The position numbers were made by a program, and so were the translations under genes. 64,000 nt of DNA from NCBI GenBank assembly GCA_041392805.1, contig JAWKLJ010000001.1, positions 1 to 64,000 of the forward strand, written 5' to 3'. The notes under the pieces are model-generated. The model was not told where the DNA came from. It worked only from the letters and a program-made list of their open reading frames with translations, and ran no database searches. The number at the start of each line of letters is the position of its first letter. The stretch's first letter is position 1. This DNA is from Saprospiraceae bacterium (GTDB lineage: Bacteria > Bacteroidota > Bacteroidia > Chitinophagales > Saprospiraceae). Below are positions 24,135 to 33,300 of this stretch, piece after piece.

Positions 24135-24608
24135 ATAAAAATTAAATTTAAATGAAAATTTATTCTGAACAGACTTTCTAGTTTGCGGAAAAATATATAA
24201 ATTTGCAACAACGAAGAAAAGAAAAAGCGCATTAAGAACCTCCCATTATACAAATAAAGATCAAAATTCGGCATTCTAACATACTCCTGTCGCTTGTATC
24301 TATCTCTTGCTTGGAGCGTTTCATTTGGCTATTCCACAAGTGACTTTTGGGAGGTTTTCGCCCGGAAGAAACCAATGTAATAAAATTACGTTTGGACGTC
24401 AATTCTTCCGGGCTTTTCCCATAATATATTGGCTATCAGGCCATTGTTTCACTTTTGAATCAAATGAAAGCAAAAAGCAATTGCCTTCAAGTAGCAAATT
24501 TAAATTTTGCCCTTCAATATACAAATTTTCTTTATTAAGAAAAAGCCGATGCACATTACTGGCATCGGCTAAAAATCCTGTTATTCCTGTTGTTTAACTT
24601 TTAAGCAA
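24135..24608. other. 474-bp intergenic region with an inverted repeat and a terminator
   Basis: No gene is convincing here. An 11-bp perfect inverted repeat (24360-24370 with 24403-24413, arm GCCCGGAAGAA) has a 32-base AT-rich loop and an outer 5-bp pairing TGGGA/TCCCA. The terminator of the 24609 gene is at 24539-24570. Confidence 0.55.
24539..24570 (-). terminator. Rho-independent terminator after the 24609-25808 gene
   Basis: A 9-bp perfect stem AGCCGATGC (24544-24552) pairs with 24562-24570, loop 9. On the minus strand the stem runs into TTTTTC. It lies 39 bases after the lipoprotein stop. Confidence 0.85.
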
Positions 24609-25808
24609 TTATATCAAGATGCTTGATTTAGAAATTTTTTCTTTGATTAAAGGCTTTAACTGTTCTGCCGCTGTAAACAATAAGTCTTCATTTTCAGGGA
24701 AAGGCAAAGGTCGATTGCCAATTCGTCTCCTGGATTCTTTACTGAGTGCTCTTTCATCCCCGCTGAAAGTGGCGGCATAATTCTCGAAAACGGCTTCAAC
24801 GGCGATATGATCGGTATGAATAACCTGATTGTGATTCAAATCAATATATTCTAAACGACCAGAAACGTTAGCCACTTTATTTTGATAGGTTTCGAATACC
24901 TTAGATCGAATAATTACCCTTCGAGGAATTTTTATATCGTTTCCAGCAGTATCTTTTTTCACGTTACCATTCTCATCCAATACATAGTCAAATCCGTCTT
25001 CAATCTCTTTGCTATCCACATATTCTCTTTCTTGTACCAGCCCTGGGCTAACTAGAATAGCCGTCATATTCATCACCACTTTGAAATCGTAGTCAACACC
25101 TGTTTGTTGCCGTGTGTGGTATTCCTTCCAGCGATCGTTGAGGTCATTTATACTGATTCGGGTAAGCTCTCTTTCGAATCCAATTGGAAGGACAACCGGT
25201 GCATTGTTCACCATTTCGAATAAAATATAGGATGTTCCCAATTCCTGGGCCAGCTCCATCAATTGCGTTCTGTCTTTGTAATTGGTATAGTATTGTCCTA
25301 TTTTTTCCAATTGGCGGTAGGCATTTCGGGCGGCCATTTTATTTCCTTCCTTGGCTTGTGCTAAACTATTGCGCGCATCCTCGTATAAAAAGGCAGCGGC
25401 CTTATCCCGAGATTCCCGTTCCAAACCATCTACTTTTACAAAACGAAAATCGGCCTTGATTCCTTCCTTGTCAATTAAAGGCAAGAGCGGAGAAATTTTA
25501 TCTTGTCTTCTTTTTATCTTTCTGTAAATGTCATTGATCTTTTCCCAATTCTCCGGCCTTCCTTCCTCTTTCAGGTTTTCGGCAAGCGCCATGTCCCTGG
25601 AGGTGATTTTTTCAAATGCTTCCTCCAGGGCCATAACGTATTTAGTTTTCTTGGTCTTTTTTCCGGCTAATTTTTTTACCGAAAGTTCAATGGCCTGGTC
25701 AAAATCACCAGACTCTACTAATTTCATCGGGGAAGTACAAGAGGCTAAAACAAGCGAAATAAGGGCTAAAAAGCCTATCGATTTATTCAAAAAAGGTAAT
25801 TGTTTCAT
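24609..25808 (-). CDS. Hypothetical lipoprotein
   Basis: About 399 residues from the ATG at 25808 (MKQLPFLNKSIGFLALISLV), with lipobox VLASC. The mature part starts TSPMKLVESGDFDQAIELSV, a TPR-like helical pair, and continues helical (EEAFEKITSRDMALAENLKE) to about residue 190. A second domain (about 200-399) is more beta-rich and includes DLNDRWKEYHTRQQTGVDYD, REYVDSKEIEDGFDYVLDEN and VRVIIRSKVFETYQNKVANV-like strands. I recognise no named domain. Location is the outer or inner membrane by lipidation. It has its own terminator and so is probably monocistronic. Confidence 0.75.
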   Translation of the reverse strand: MKQLPFLNKSIGFLALISLVLASCTSPMKLVESGDFDQAIELSVKKLAGKKTKKTKYVMALEEAFEKITSRDMALAENLKEEGRPENWEKINDIYRKIKRRQDKISPLLPLIDKEGIKADFRFVKVDGLERESRDKAAAFLYEDARNSLAQAKEGNKMAARNAYRQLEKIGQYYTNYKDRTQLMELAQELGTSYILFEMVNNAPVVLPIGFERELTRISINDLNDRWKEYHTRQQTGVDYDFKVVMNMTAILVSPGLVQEREYVDSKEIEDGFDYVLDENGNVKKDTAGNDIKIPRRVIIRSKVFETYQNKVANVSGRLEYIDLNHNQVIHTDHIAVEAVFENYAATFSGDERALSKESRRRIGNRPLPFPENEDLLFTAAEQLKPLIKEKISKSSILI

Positions 25809-26086
25809 AAGCAAATAGCTTTATGGGTTGGCATTTAGTAGTTTTAATGACAAGTTGATCCTTTTTTATTTCCATTATCACTAATGAAGCGTTAAATCAT
25901 TTCCAGGATTGGTTAAAAACTCCTAAGATGTATTAAGAAAATGTTATATACTGCACAAGGAGCAGGCCTTTTTTGTGGATTATTTCGATGAATTATCGAG
26001 ATTTATCGTAAAATTTTAGCACATTTAATCGTTTGTTACTAATTTGTAGATTGAAAAATGTTCTTAATCCATTCAAAAAATAAATT

Positions 26087-27043
26087 ATGGAACCAGGAAT
26101 GATTATTCCTTTTGTTTTTATCGCGCTACTTATCTTATCCGGAATTTTTACGGTAAAGCAACAAACCATTGCATTGGTAGAAAGGCTTGGCAAATTTCAT
26201 AGTATAAAAGGGCCTGGCCTCCAGTTTAAAATACCATTTATTGACAAGGTGGCGGGTAAAGTAAACATAAAAATCCAGCAGTTAGATGTTTTAGTGGAAA
26301 CCAAAACCAAAGACAATGTATTTGTTAAGCTGAAGGTTTCTGTTCAATTCAGGGTCTTGGAAGATGCGGTTTATGATGCCTTTTACAAGCTTGAAAATCC
26401 CTATGAGCAGATTACCTCCTATGTTTTCGATACGGTTAGGGCAGAGGTGCCAAAGTTAAAGCTGGACGACGTTTTTGAACGTAAAGATGATATTGCCGTT
26501 GCGATTCGGCGTGAACTGGAGGAAGCCATGAATGAATATGGCTATGGCATTGTAAAAGCCTTGGTTACAGATATTGATCCTGATCATGAGGTTAAAATTT
26601 CTATGAACAGGATTAATGCGGCAGAACGCGGAAAATTGGCGGCAGAATACGAAGGAGAAGCCGAGCGAATCCGAATTGTGGCAAAAGCCAGGGCAGAAGC
26701 TGAAAGTAAGCGCCTGCAAGGTCAGGGTATTGCGGATCAACGTCGCGAAATTGCCAAAGGACTTGAAGAATCGGTAGAAGTGCTAAATAGTGTGGGCATT
26801 AACTCGCAGGAAGCTTCGGCGCTTATTGTAGTTACACAGCACTATGATACGCTTCAATCTATGGGTGAAAATGCCAATAGCAATATTATTCTTTTACCCA
26901 ATTCACCATCTGCGGGAAGTGACATGTTGTCCCAAATGGTGACTTCCTTCTCCGCATCCCAACAAATCGGGGAGGCGATGAAAGAAAGAAATAAATTGGA
27001 GTTGAAGAATAAAGAAACGATTGAGTTGCGATCTAAAAAGTAA
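26087..27043 (+). CDS. SPFH/Band 7 (stomatin-like) membrane protein
   Basis: 318 residues. One N-terminal membrane helix (MIIPFVFIALLILSGIFTV, about 5-23) is followed by the SPFH domain: QQTIALVERLGKFHSIKGPG, LQFKIPFIDKVAGKVNIKIQ, QLDVLVETKTKDNVFVKLKV and EDAVYDAFYKLENPYEQITS. An alanine/glutamate-rich helical stretch (AAERGKLAAEYEGEAERIRI) follows, as in QmcA/HflK-like proteins. Family members form large rings in the inner membrane and often interact with FtsH. No NfeD partner gene is present. The ATG at 26087 is supported by the membrane helix directly behind it. A strong terminator follows at 27072-27106. Confidence 0.93.
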   Translation: MEPGMIIPFVFIALLILSGIFTVKQQTIALVERLGKFHSIKGPGLQFKIPFIDKVAGKVNIKIQQLDVLVETKTKDNVFVKLKVSVQFRVLEDAVYDAFYKLENPYEQITSYVFDTVRAEVPKLKLDDVFERKDDIAVAIRRELEEAMNEYGYGIVKALVTDIDPDHEVKISMNRINAAERGKLAAEYEGEAERIRIVAKARAEAESKRLQGQGIADQRREIAKGLEESVEVLNSVGINSQEASALIVVTQHYDTLQSMGENANSNIILLPNSPSAGSDMLSQMVTSFSASQQIGEAMKERNKLELKNKETIELRSKK

Positions 27044-27071
27044 TCTTGATTTTTTTCTGAATAAAATTTGT

Positions 27072-27106
27072 AAAGCCAACCGGTCAAAGGGTTGGCTTTT
27101 ATTTTT
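27072..27106. terminator. Terminator between convergent SPFH and outer-membrane genes
   Basis: A 10-bp perfect stem AAAGCCAACC (27072-27081) pairs with 27090-27099, loop 8, followed on the plus strand by TATTTTTG. It terminates the SPFH transcript. Its right arm touches the stop codon of the minus-strand barrel gene at 27099. Confidence 0.85.
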
Positions 27107-27731
27107 GATGATGCTTCAGGTGAAAAGGAATGAGCATGCCAAAGTTGAAGTAAAAAGCTTCCAGGTAAAGGACACTTCGTTGGTCAATATTAATATTGTT
27201 CAGTCCTAGGTAATAACGAAAGTCCATAAAAATTCGTTGCTCTTGCCGAATGTGCTTTTCCAAACCCAGTCCAATGGTAACACCCAAATCCCAATGCTTA
27301 ACTGCATACCTATTAATTGGGATATGCTCCCTTTGATAGGCGCCATCTTCTAATACATAAACCGCTAAAGCCGCATAACCAAAACTAAGTTCCGGCCCGG
27401 CTAGTAAATAGGCGGCAAAATCTTCCCTTTCCATTTTTAGCTTAAACAAGATAGGACAACTAATCATATCCAAGGCGCCATAACCGAAATCTGATTGTAT
27501 TTCTGATAATCGATCAATTAGGCTGGGGTGCCCTTTTCTAAAGTACGCAATTTCTGGCTGGATGCTAAGCCAGTTCCCCATATCCAGCTCCATTATTCCA
27601 GACACCCTCAAACTGGTAATGGGATTCACACTGGCTCCTCCACTGAGTCCAAATCGTTGAGCATTGGCAATTTCTACCAGCGATAAAAACAATAGGGGCA
27701 AAAAAAAGGAAAAGGAGCGATGCTGCTTCAT
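27099..27731 (-). CDS. Outer-membrane beta-barrel protein (PorT-like)
   Basis: 210 residues. Signal peptide FFLPLLFLSLVEIANAQ. The mature part is made of alternating amphipathic strands: RFGLSGGASVNPITSLRVSG, WLSIQPEIAYFRKGHPSLID, FAAYLLAGPELSFGYAALAV and a terminal YLEAFYFNFGMLIPFHLK with aromatic residues near the end. This is the pattern of the OMP_b-brl_2/PorT family. Function unknown; it is not next to porin, sus or T9SS structural genes. Confidence 0.8.
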   Translation of the reverse strand: MKQHRSFSFFLPLLFLSLVEIANAQRFGLSGGASVNPITSLRVSGIMELDMGNWLSIQPEIAYFRKGHPSLIDRLSEIQSDFGYGALDMISCPILFKLKMEREDFAAYLLAGPELSFGYAALAVYVLEDGAYQREHIPINRYAVKHWDLGVTIGLGLEKHIRQEQRIFMDFRYYLGLNNINIDQRSVLYLEAFYFNFGMLIPFHLKHHQK

Positions 27732-27815
27732 GGGATGCTTAAGATTAAAGGTATCTTCTTTTAAACAACGGAAAGTCCTAAATCGTATTTTAACATCCTT
27801 AAATTTTAAGTATAT

Positions 27816-30800
27816 CTATCTGATCAAAGTAATGTTTCCTTTAGCAGTGAACTCCTCCCCATTGAAACATTTGATGCGCACATAATATGCATAGACATCC
27901 GAAGGAAGTTGTCGCCCATCGAAGGTTCCATCCCATCCTTCCTCGGGATTGTCAGTTTCATACACCTTTTCTCCCCAGCGGTCATAGATCATGAGTTGCA
28001 ATTCATCTATCGGAACGCCGTAGACTTTAAATTCATCGTTGCGATTATCGCCATTGGGTGTAAAGGCGTTAGGAACAAAAATAAATGGGGTATTACAGGC
28101 CGGAGAAAACACAAAAATCGTAATAGATGCTTGGTTAAAACAGCCATTTTGATCTCGAATAGACAAGGCATAAGTGGTGGTTTCAACTGGGCTTGCCACT
28201 GGATCAGCAATAGTTAAACTGCTTAAACTTGGGTCAGTAGCCCATTGGTAGCTATAATTTTCATTGAACGTAGCAAAAAGCTGGGTCGTTTCTCCATCCA
28301 TTACGGTATCCCGATCAGCGGCGATTACTAATGGCGGTATGAAATTAAATAGATTGATGCGAATGGTGGTATCTAATTGACAACCTTCGCTATTCGTAAC
28401 TGTCAGGTCAAAATTGGTAGAAAGGGTTGGATTTACCTGGATATGGCTGGTATTGGAAGGTCCAATGATGTGGCTAATTGGGGACCAGGCATAGGTCAAT
28501 ATTTGATTGCCAATGCTAGTAACATTGATGTCGGCAGTATCTCCTATACAAATGGTTTCCTCTGCTTCCACTTGGATGCGAATGGCAACACTATTAATAG
28601 TTATGTCATCTTCTACCCTACAATTATTTTCATCTTCCAATCGGATATAATAAGTTTGTTCACCTATGGGGCGCACCAAAAGGCTGTCCTTGTTACCCAA
28701 GGAGGGCAAAAAACTTGCATTGTTGGCCCAAGTAAGGTGCACATTGTCTTGTGTTTTTACATAAAGTTGGAAAAAATCCTCGCAAATTGTTTGGTCTTCA
28801 GGAAGTTCATATTGTATTTCATTTGTTACTTCTACCAAAACCTGTCCTTCTAATTGGCAGTTTTCTGCTCCATCCGTTATAGTCACACGGTAAAGGGTAG
28901 TTGAAAGTGGCTTGGCAATCGGGTTTTCTGCATTAGGATTATCCAGGTCGATGGATGGAGACCATTCGTAAAGGTAATCCGGCCTACCATCAGGATTCAA
29001 AGCAATGGACTCCCCAAAACATAAAAGCAGGGTATCTTGAAGTTGATTTTCAATGACTGGTATATGAATTTGTTCTTGAATGGTATCTCGACAGCCATCA
29101 GCTGAAACAATTTCCAGGCTAGCGAGCAGGGTATCGGATTGAAAAAAAGTAAGCGAAAAGCTATCCTGCCCCTGGAAGGAAGCGCCACCAATATCCCAAA
29201 TCCAGTCGGTGATCACACTTTGTGTATTAACAGATTGGTCCTTAAAAAGCACCCTTGCTGTATCTGAGCAGTGTTGCAATTCCCAGGAGAAAGCAGGCTC
29301 AATTCCAGGTTCCCCAATGGTTACCAACTGGCGAAAAGTATCTTTGCAGGCAGCTGCTACATCTACTGTCACCATCACTTCATATTCCCCAGGGCCGGGA
29401 TAAGTGTACTGAGCTGTCTCCCCGATGGCAGTAGCAGCAGGAGCAGTTGGATCACCAAAGTGCCAAACGAAGAAAGGAGCGTTGGGGCTTTCAGTATAAA
29501 AATTGACGGCATAGCCACTGCATTGCGTTGCTGAAAAAACGGCAGCAGTAGCGGTCGTATCTATCACATTTATGGAAATAGAATCTAAGCTGGTACATCC
29601 AAATTGGTTCGTGGCTTCCAAGAAAAAATAGTGCCCCCCCCCCTTCCCTACCCTGATCAAGGCTTCCAATCCATCTTCTGATAAGATATAATTATCCGCT
29701 ATCCAGTTTAATTGTAAAGTATCACTGAGGTCATCATTGCTAAAAGCAATCAACAAGGAGTCTCCTTGGCAAATAATCGGTGTAGGATTAGGATGAAGGT
29801 CCACAGCATTCGCCACAACATTGATTTTTTCTTCCAACCGGCACCCGCTATCATTTTCTGCGCTTAAATAATAAGTCGTTTCTCCACGAGGATATACCAA
29901 TATACTATCCCCATAGCCTAGTACTTCAGAAAAATCTGCAGTACTCGACCAAGTGAAGGCCAGTAATTGGTCGGACCGAACGGTGAGCCAATGGGCTGGC
30001 GTACAAATCGAAGTGTCCGGAGGTAGTTCAATGGTTATACTTAGCACATCAACCTGTATACTATCTTTCCAAAAACAACCTGCTTCATTTGATACAGAAA
30101 GGATATAGGTGGTATTGACCTCTGGTGTAGCTAAAGGATTGGCTGACAATGGGTTGTTTAAGGTACTGGCAGGAGACCATTCAAAAGTATAAGCAGGAAA
30201 TAAAAAAGTGCTCAACCTCACCGATTCTCCCTTACAAATGCTTATCGAATCCGCTAAAATTGCGGCCTGTATAGTATTTGATATAATGGTTTTTGAAATA
30301 GATTGCGCACAGTCGTTAGCAGCAGTGACCGTTAGCTGAACCGTTATTTCGCCAGTAGCTGTCGAAAACAATGCGGGGTTTCGCCCAGTAAAAATAGTTG
30401 CATCTGGTAATACCAACCATTCCCATGTTATCGGCACGGAAAGTGTATCCACGCTCAGGTCATTTACTTTTAAAAAAAGAGTATCGGTACAATAATCAAC
30501 AGTTAACTCAAAATCAGGGAAAAGAGAATTGGCATTTAATTGAATTTCTCTAGAAAAAGTATCTCTACAGGTTTCTCCCGGTTCTGCAATTAAAGTAACG
30601 GTATACCTGCCCGTATCAGGAAAAGTGAACAAAGGTTCTCGTTCGGTGGAGGTGGCGATTGGTTCGTTCAAATCACCAAAAATCCATAAAAAATCATCGG
30701 CGCCCTCGCTATTGTTTTCAAATTGCACACTCAAATTATCACATTGCACTTCAGGTGCAAAAAAGGAGGAAATCGATTCTCCACAAATCCCGACATTATA

Positions 30801-31667
30801 TTGAAAATCTCGTCTGGTAGTAGAAATCAAGACCCCATTTCTATATTCTTCAACACAAATTCCTACCACAAACTGCCCGATGGTATTAGGTAATCCTGTC
30901 AATAGGCCATTATCAGGATCAATCTGCAAGGGTTCATCACCAGGCACCCCATTTAGCATATTATTGACATTATAAGGCGGATCAACCCAATTGATCGGAG
31001 CATAAGGCGGAGGATTAGGAGGTTGGGGTTGAGGAATGGTTTGATTGGCTCCCTGCAGGGGAGTGCACAAGCGATAGACAATAGAATCTCCATCAATGTC
31101 TACAGCAGATTGATCAAAAAAGATAGGTTGGTTAACACAGATATATAACGGTGGCCATTCCTGAAATTTCGGGTTGCTATTGCATTCCAAAAGTGCTTGT
31201 TCAGAGATGGTTACCCCATAAGTCGCCCCAGTGGCTAAGGGTTGAACAATATTTACAATGGTTTGATTGCGGCAACACCTTTGGTAAGCCAATTGATAGC
31301 CACCAATTACGGGCGGTAAGGTTATGATGGTACGATAGGTTGTCGTATGAACGCATACATTCGGAGGAATGACAAAACACTCCCCGCTCAAAATGGGGTT
31401 TAAAGTATCATTATTGACTAAGGGAACAAGTATTTCCTGCAATAGTTCGTTTTCCCTATTGAAAACCCCAATCGAAGCAGGGTTGTCGAACCAAGCATTA
31501 GGATCCCCATTAAAGCAATCCCTGAAAATGGTCAAGGTTATCTCATATTGGTCTTCTCCCAGGCAAGTATAATTCATTTCCCCCCCAACGATATGGGTGG
31601 CTGAAATCGCTTTAGGAATCAAAACCATTAGCAAACAACCTAAATAATACCTAATCCTACACACCAT
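27816..31667 (-). CDS. Giant T9SS type-B secreted protein with PKD repeats (gliding motility-associated C-terminal domain)
   Basis: 1283 residues. Signal peptide YYLGCLLMVLIPKAISA, then THIVGGEMNYTCLGEDQYEI, the typical N-terminal domain of these surface proteins. A two-fold internal duplication follows: PKD modules (FGDLNEP...FPDTGRYTVTLIAE and FGDPTAP...YPGPGEYEVMVTVD), a WEWLVLPDA/WIWDIGGAS module, then ICKGES and FEWSPASTLNNPLSANP / YEWSPSIDLDNPNAENP, and a TYYLSAENDSGC / TYYIRLEDENNC module. The last 90 residues (PNAFTPNGDNRNDEFKVYGV, MIYDRWGEKVYETDNPEEGW) are the type-B T9SS sorting domain. It is exported through T9SS and attached to or released from the surface. A ten-G run (coding strand) at 29634-29643 falls at about residue 675. 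Confidence 0.93.
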   Translation of the reverse strand: MVCRIRYYLGCLLMVLIPKAISATHIVGGEMNYTCLGEDQYEITLTIFRDCFNGDPNAWFDNPASIGVFNRENELLQEILVPLVNNDTLNPILSGECFVIPPNVCVHTTTYRTIITLPPVIGGYQLAYQRCCRNQTIVNIVQPLATGATYGVTISEQALLECNSNPKFQEWPPLYICVNQPIFFDQSAVDIDGDSIVYRLCTPLQGANQTIPQPQPPNPPPYAPINWVDPPYNVNNMLNGVPGDEPLQIDPDNGLLTGLPNTIGQFVVGICVEEYRNGVLISTTRRDFQYNVGICGESISSFFAPEVQCDNLSVQFENNSEGADDFLWIFGDLNEPIATSTEREPLFTFPDTGRYTVTLIAEPGETCRDTFSREIQLNANSLFPDFELTVDYCTDTLFLKVNDLSVDTLSVPITWEWLVLPDATIFTGRNPALFSTATGEITVQLTVTAANDCAQSISKTIISNTIQAAILADSISICKGESVRLSTFLFPAYTFEWSPASTLNNPLSANPLATPEVNTTYILSVSNEAGCFWKDSIQVDVLSITIELPPDTSICTPAHWLTVRSDQLLAFTWSSTADFSEVLGYGDSILVYPRGETTYYLSAENDSGCRLEEKINVVANAVDLHPNPTPIICQGDSLLIAFSNDDLSDTLQLNWIADNYILSEDGLEALIRVGKGGGHYFFLEATNQFGCTSLDSISINVIDTTATAAVFSATQCSGYAVNFYTESPNAPFFVWHFGDPTAPAATAIGETAQYTYPGPGEYEVMVTVDVAAACKDTFRQLVTIGEPGIEPAFSWELQHCSDTARVLFKDQSVNTQSVITDWIWDIGGASFQGQDSFSLTFFQSDTLLASLEIVSADGCRDTIQEQIHIPVIENQLQDTLLLCFGESIALNPDGRPDYLYEWSPSIDLDNPNAENPIAKPLSTTLYRVTITDGAENCQLEGQVLVEVTNEIQYELPEDQTICEDFFQLYVKTQDNVHLTWANNASFLPSLGNKDSLLVRPIGEQTYYIRLEDENNCRVEDDITINSVAIRIQVEAEETICIGDTADINVTSIGNQILTYAWSPISHIIGPSNTSHIQVNPTLSTNFDLTVTNSEGCQLDTTIRINLFNFIPPLVIAADRDTVMDGETTQLFATFNENYSYQWATDPSLSSLTIADPVASPVETTTYALSIRDQNGCFNQASITIFVFSPACNTPFIFVPNAFTPNGDNRNDEFKVYGVPIDELQLMIYDRWGEKVYETDNPEEGWDGTFDGRQLPSDVYAYYVRIKCFNGEEFTAKGNITLIR
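29634..29643 (-). repeat. G10 homopolymer inside the giant surface-protein gene
   Basis: Ten consecutive C on the plus strand (G on the coding strand) encode part of VGKGGGHYFF. Homopolymers of this length slip readily during replication. A one-base change would shift the frame at about residue 675 and remove the C-terminal half, including the T9SS sorting domain. Confidence 0.85.
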
Positions 31668-31716
31668 AAATCTAGCCGTGACAATGAATTAAATTAGTTA
31701 AATCTCAATATAATAA

Positions 31717-31724
31717 CAAATTTA
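31717..31724 (-). promoter_or_regulatory. Probable -7 element for the giant T9SS protein gene
   Basis: The minus strand reads TAAATTTG, an exact TAnnTTTG, 50 bases before the ATG at 31667. It lies in the divergent region shared with the NAD(P)HX repair gene. Confidence 0.5.
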
Positions 31725-31785
31725 CAAATCGAACTATTTATTGTATCTTGAACGCTCAATCCTCAAGATCAAGTGCGCTTTATTT

Positions 31786-33300
31786 ATGAAGATTTTTTCT
31801 GCTGAACAGATCCGCCATTGGGATCAATTCACCATTGAATACGAGCCTATTTCATCGTTGGCCTTGATGGAACGTGCTTCTAATGCCTTTGTAGATTGGT
31901 GGGTAACAACCTTTCCTGACACCGATCGAGCGGTTATTATTTTTTGCGGGATGGGCAACAATGGCGGCGATGGCCTGGCCGTAGCTAGATTGTTGCACCA
32001 AAATTTTTATACCGTCAAAGTATTTATTTGTAGGATTGGAAAGGTGATTTCGGCTGACTGTGCCGCCAATTACGAAGCGTTGCAAGCAGTAAAGGCAGTG
32101 GAAATTAGCGAAATTAAGGAAGGGGATACCTGGCCAGGTATTGCTCCGACGGCTATCCTAATTGATGCCATTTTTGGTTCGGGTTTGAATAGACCAATCA
32201 AAGGCTACTGGGGAGATTTGATCCAATATTTAAATCAAATAAAACTTCCAATTATTGCTATTGACATTCCATCTGGCCTTTTTGCTGATCAGCCAAGCAT
32301 TGGTGAAAACATTATCCAAGCAAAGTATACCCTAAGTTTTCAATCTCCCAAATTAGCCTTTTTATTGCCACAAAATCATAAGTATGTAGGAAATTGGGTA
32401 GTTAGGGACATTGGTTTATTGCCTCAATTTTCAAGAGCAGAGCCGACCTCGTTTTACCTATTGACGAGTGAGACGATAAAGCAATGGCTGATTAGCAGGC
32501 ACCAATTTGATCATAAAGGAACTTTTGGGCATGCCTTACTGGTGGTGGGAAGCTATGGAAAAATGGGTGCCGCTGTTTTGGCGGCCAAAGCTTGCCTGAG
32601 GAGTGGCGTAGGGTTGCTCAGTGTGCACATTCCAACCTGTGGTTATCAAATTATGCAAAGCCAAGTTCCAGAGGCCATGGTTTTGACCGATGAGCATGCT
32701 TCTTATTTGACAGGAATAAGCCAAGGAGAAAATGATAAAGCAATAGGAATAGGATGTGGAATAGGACAAGAAGCAGCCACCCAGGAAGCGCTTTTCAAAA
32801 TCATTAAAACCGCTCAACGGCCGCTCCTATTGGATGCAGATGCGCTTAATATTTTAGGTAAAAATCCTACTTGGCTTAATCAATTACCTCCTAAGAGCAT
32901 TTTGACACCTCATCCCAAAGAATTCGAAAGGTTATTCGGAGCTACGGTTGATGATTTTCAACGATTAGCGCTACTTAGTCAAAAAGCGGTAGAACACCAG
33001 CTAATTATTGTTTTAAAAGGGGCTTTTACCTGTATTGCACTTCCTAATGGAGTTTGTTATTTTAACACCACGGGGAACCCGGGTATGGCAACAGGAGGAA
33101 GTGGCGATGCATTGACAGGTATTATCTGTGGGCTTTTGGCACAGGGATATCCGCCCGAACAAGCTGCCTTAATCGGGGTGCATCTGCATGGCCTGGCAGG
33201 AGACCTCGCAGCTAGTGAATGGGGCGAAGAGGCCCTACTACCAAGTGACCTTATCCAACACCTTGGAAAAGCTTTTACACAATTAAAAATGAGAAAATGA
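31786..33300 (+). CDS. nnr: Bifunctional NAD(P)H-hydrate epimerase / ADP-dependent NAD(P)H-hydrate dehydratase
   Basis: About 504 residues from the ATG at 31786 (MKIFSAEQIRHWDQFTIEYE); the frame opens at a TTG at 31741 that I do not favour. The N-terminal epimerase domain (YjeF_N, about 1-215) has FCGMGNNGGDGLAVARLLHQ and LIDAIFGSGLNRPIKGYWGD. The C-terminal ribokinase-like dehydratase (about 230-500) has GHALLVVGSYGKMGAAVLAA, LTPHPKEFERLFG and GNPGMATGGSGDALTGIICG, where the Asp is the catalytic base. The enzyme repairs hydrated, inactive NAD(P)H. Its stop overlaps the start of the sirtuin gene by 4 bases, giving an NAD-related two-gene operon. Confidence 0.95.
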   Translation: MKIFSAEQIRHWDQFTIEYEPISSLALMERASNAFVDWWVTTFPDTDRAVIIFCGMGNNGGDGLAVARLLHQNFYTVKVFICRIGKVISADCAANYEALQAVKAVEISEIKEGDTWPGIAPTAILIDAIFGSGLNRPIKGYWGDLIQYLNQIKLPIIAIDIPSGLFADQPSIGENIIQAKYTLSFQSPKLAFLLPQNHKYVGNWVVRDIGLLPQFSRAEPTSFYLLTSETIKQWLISRHQFDHKGTFGHALLVVGSYGKMGAAVLAAKACLRSGVGLLSVHIPTCGYQIMQSQVPEAMVLTDEHASYLTGISQGENDKAIGIGCGIGQEAATQEALFKIIKTAQRPLLLDADALNILGKNPTWLNQLPPKSILTPHPKEFERLFGATVDDFQRLALLSQKAVEHQLIIVLKGAFTCIALPNGVCYFNTTGNPGMATGGSGDALTGIICGLLAQGYPPEQAALIGVHLHGLAGDLAASEWGEEALLPSDLIQHLGKAFTQLKMRK

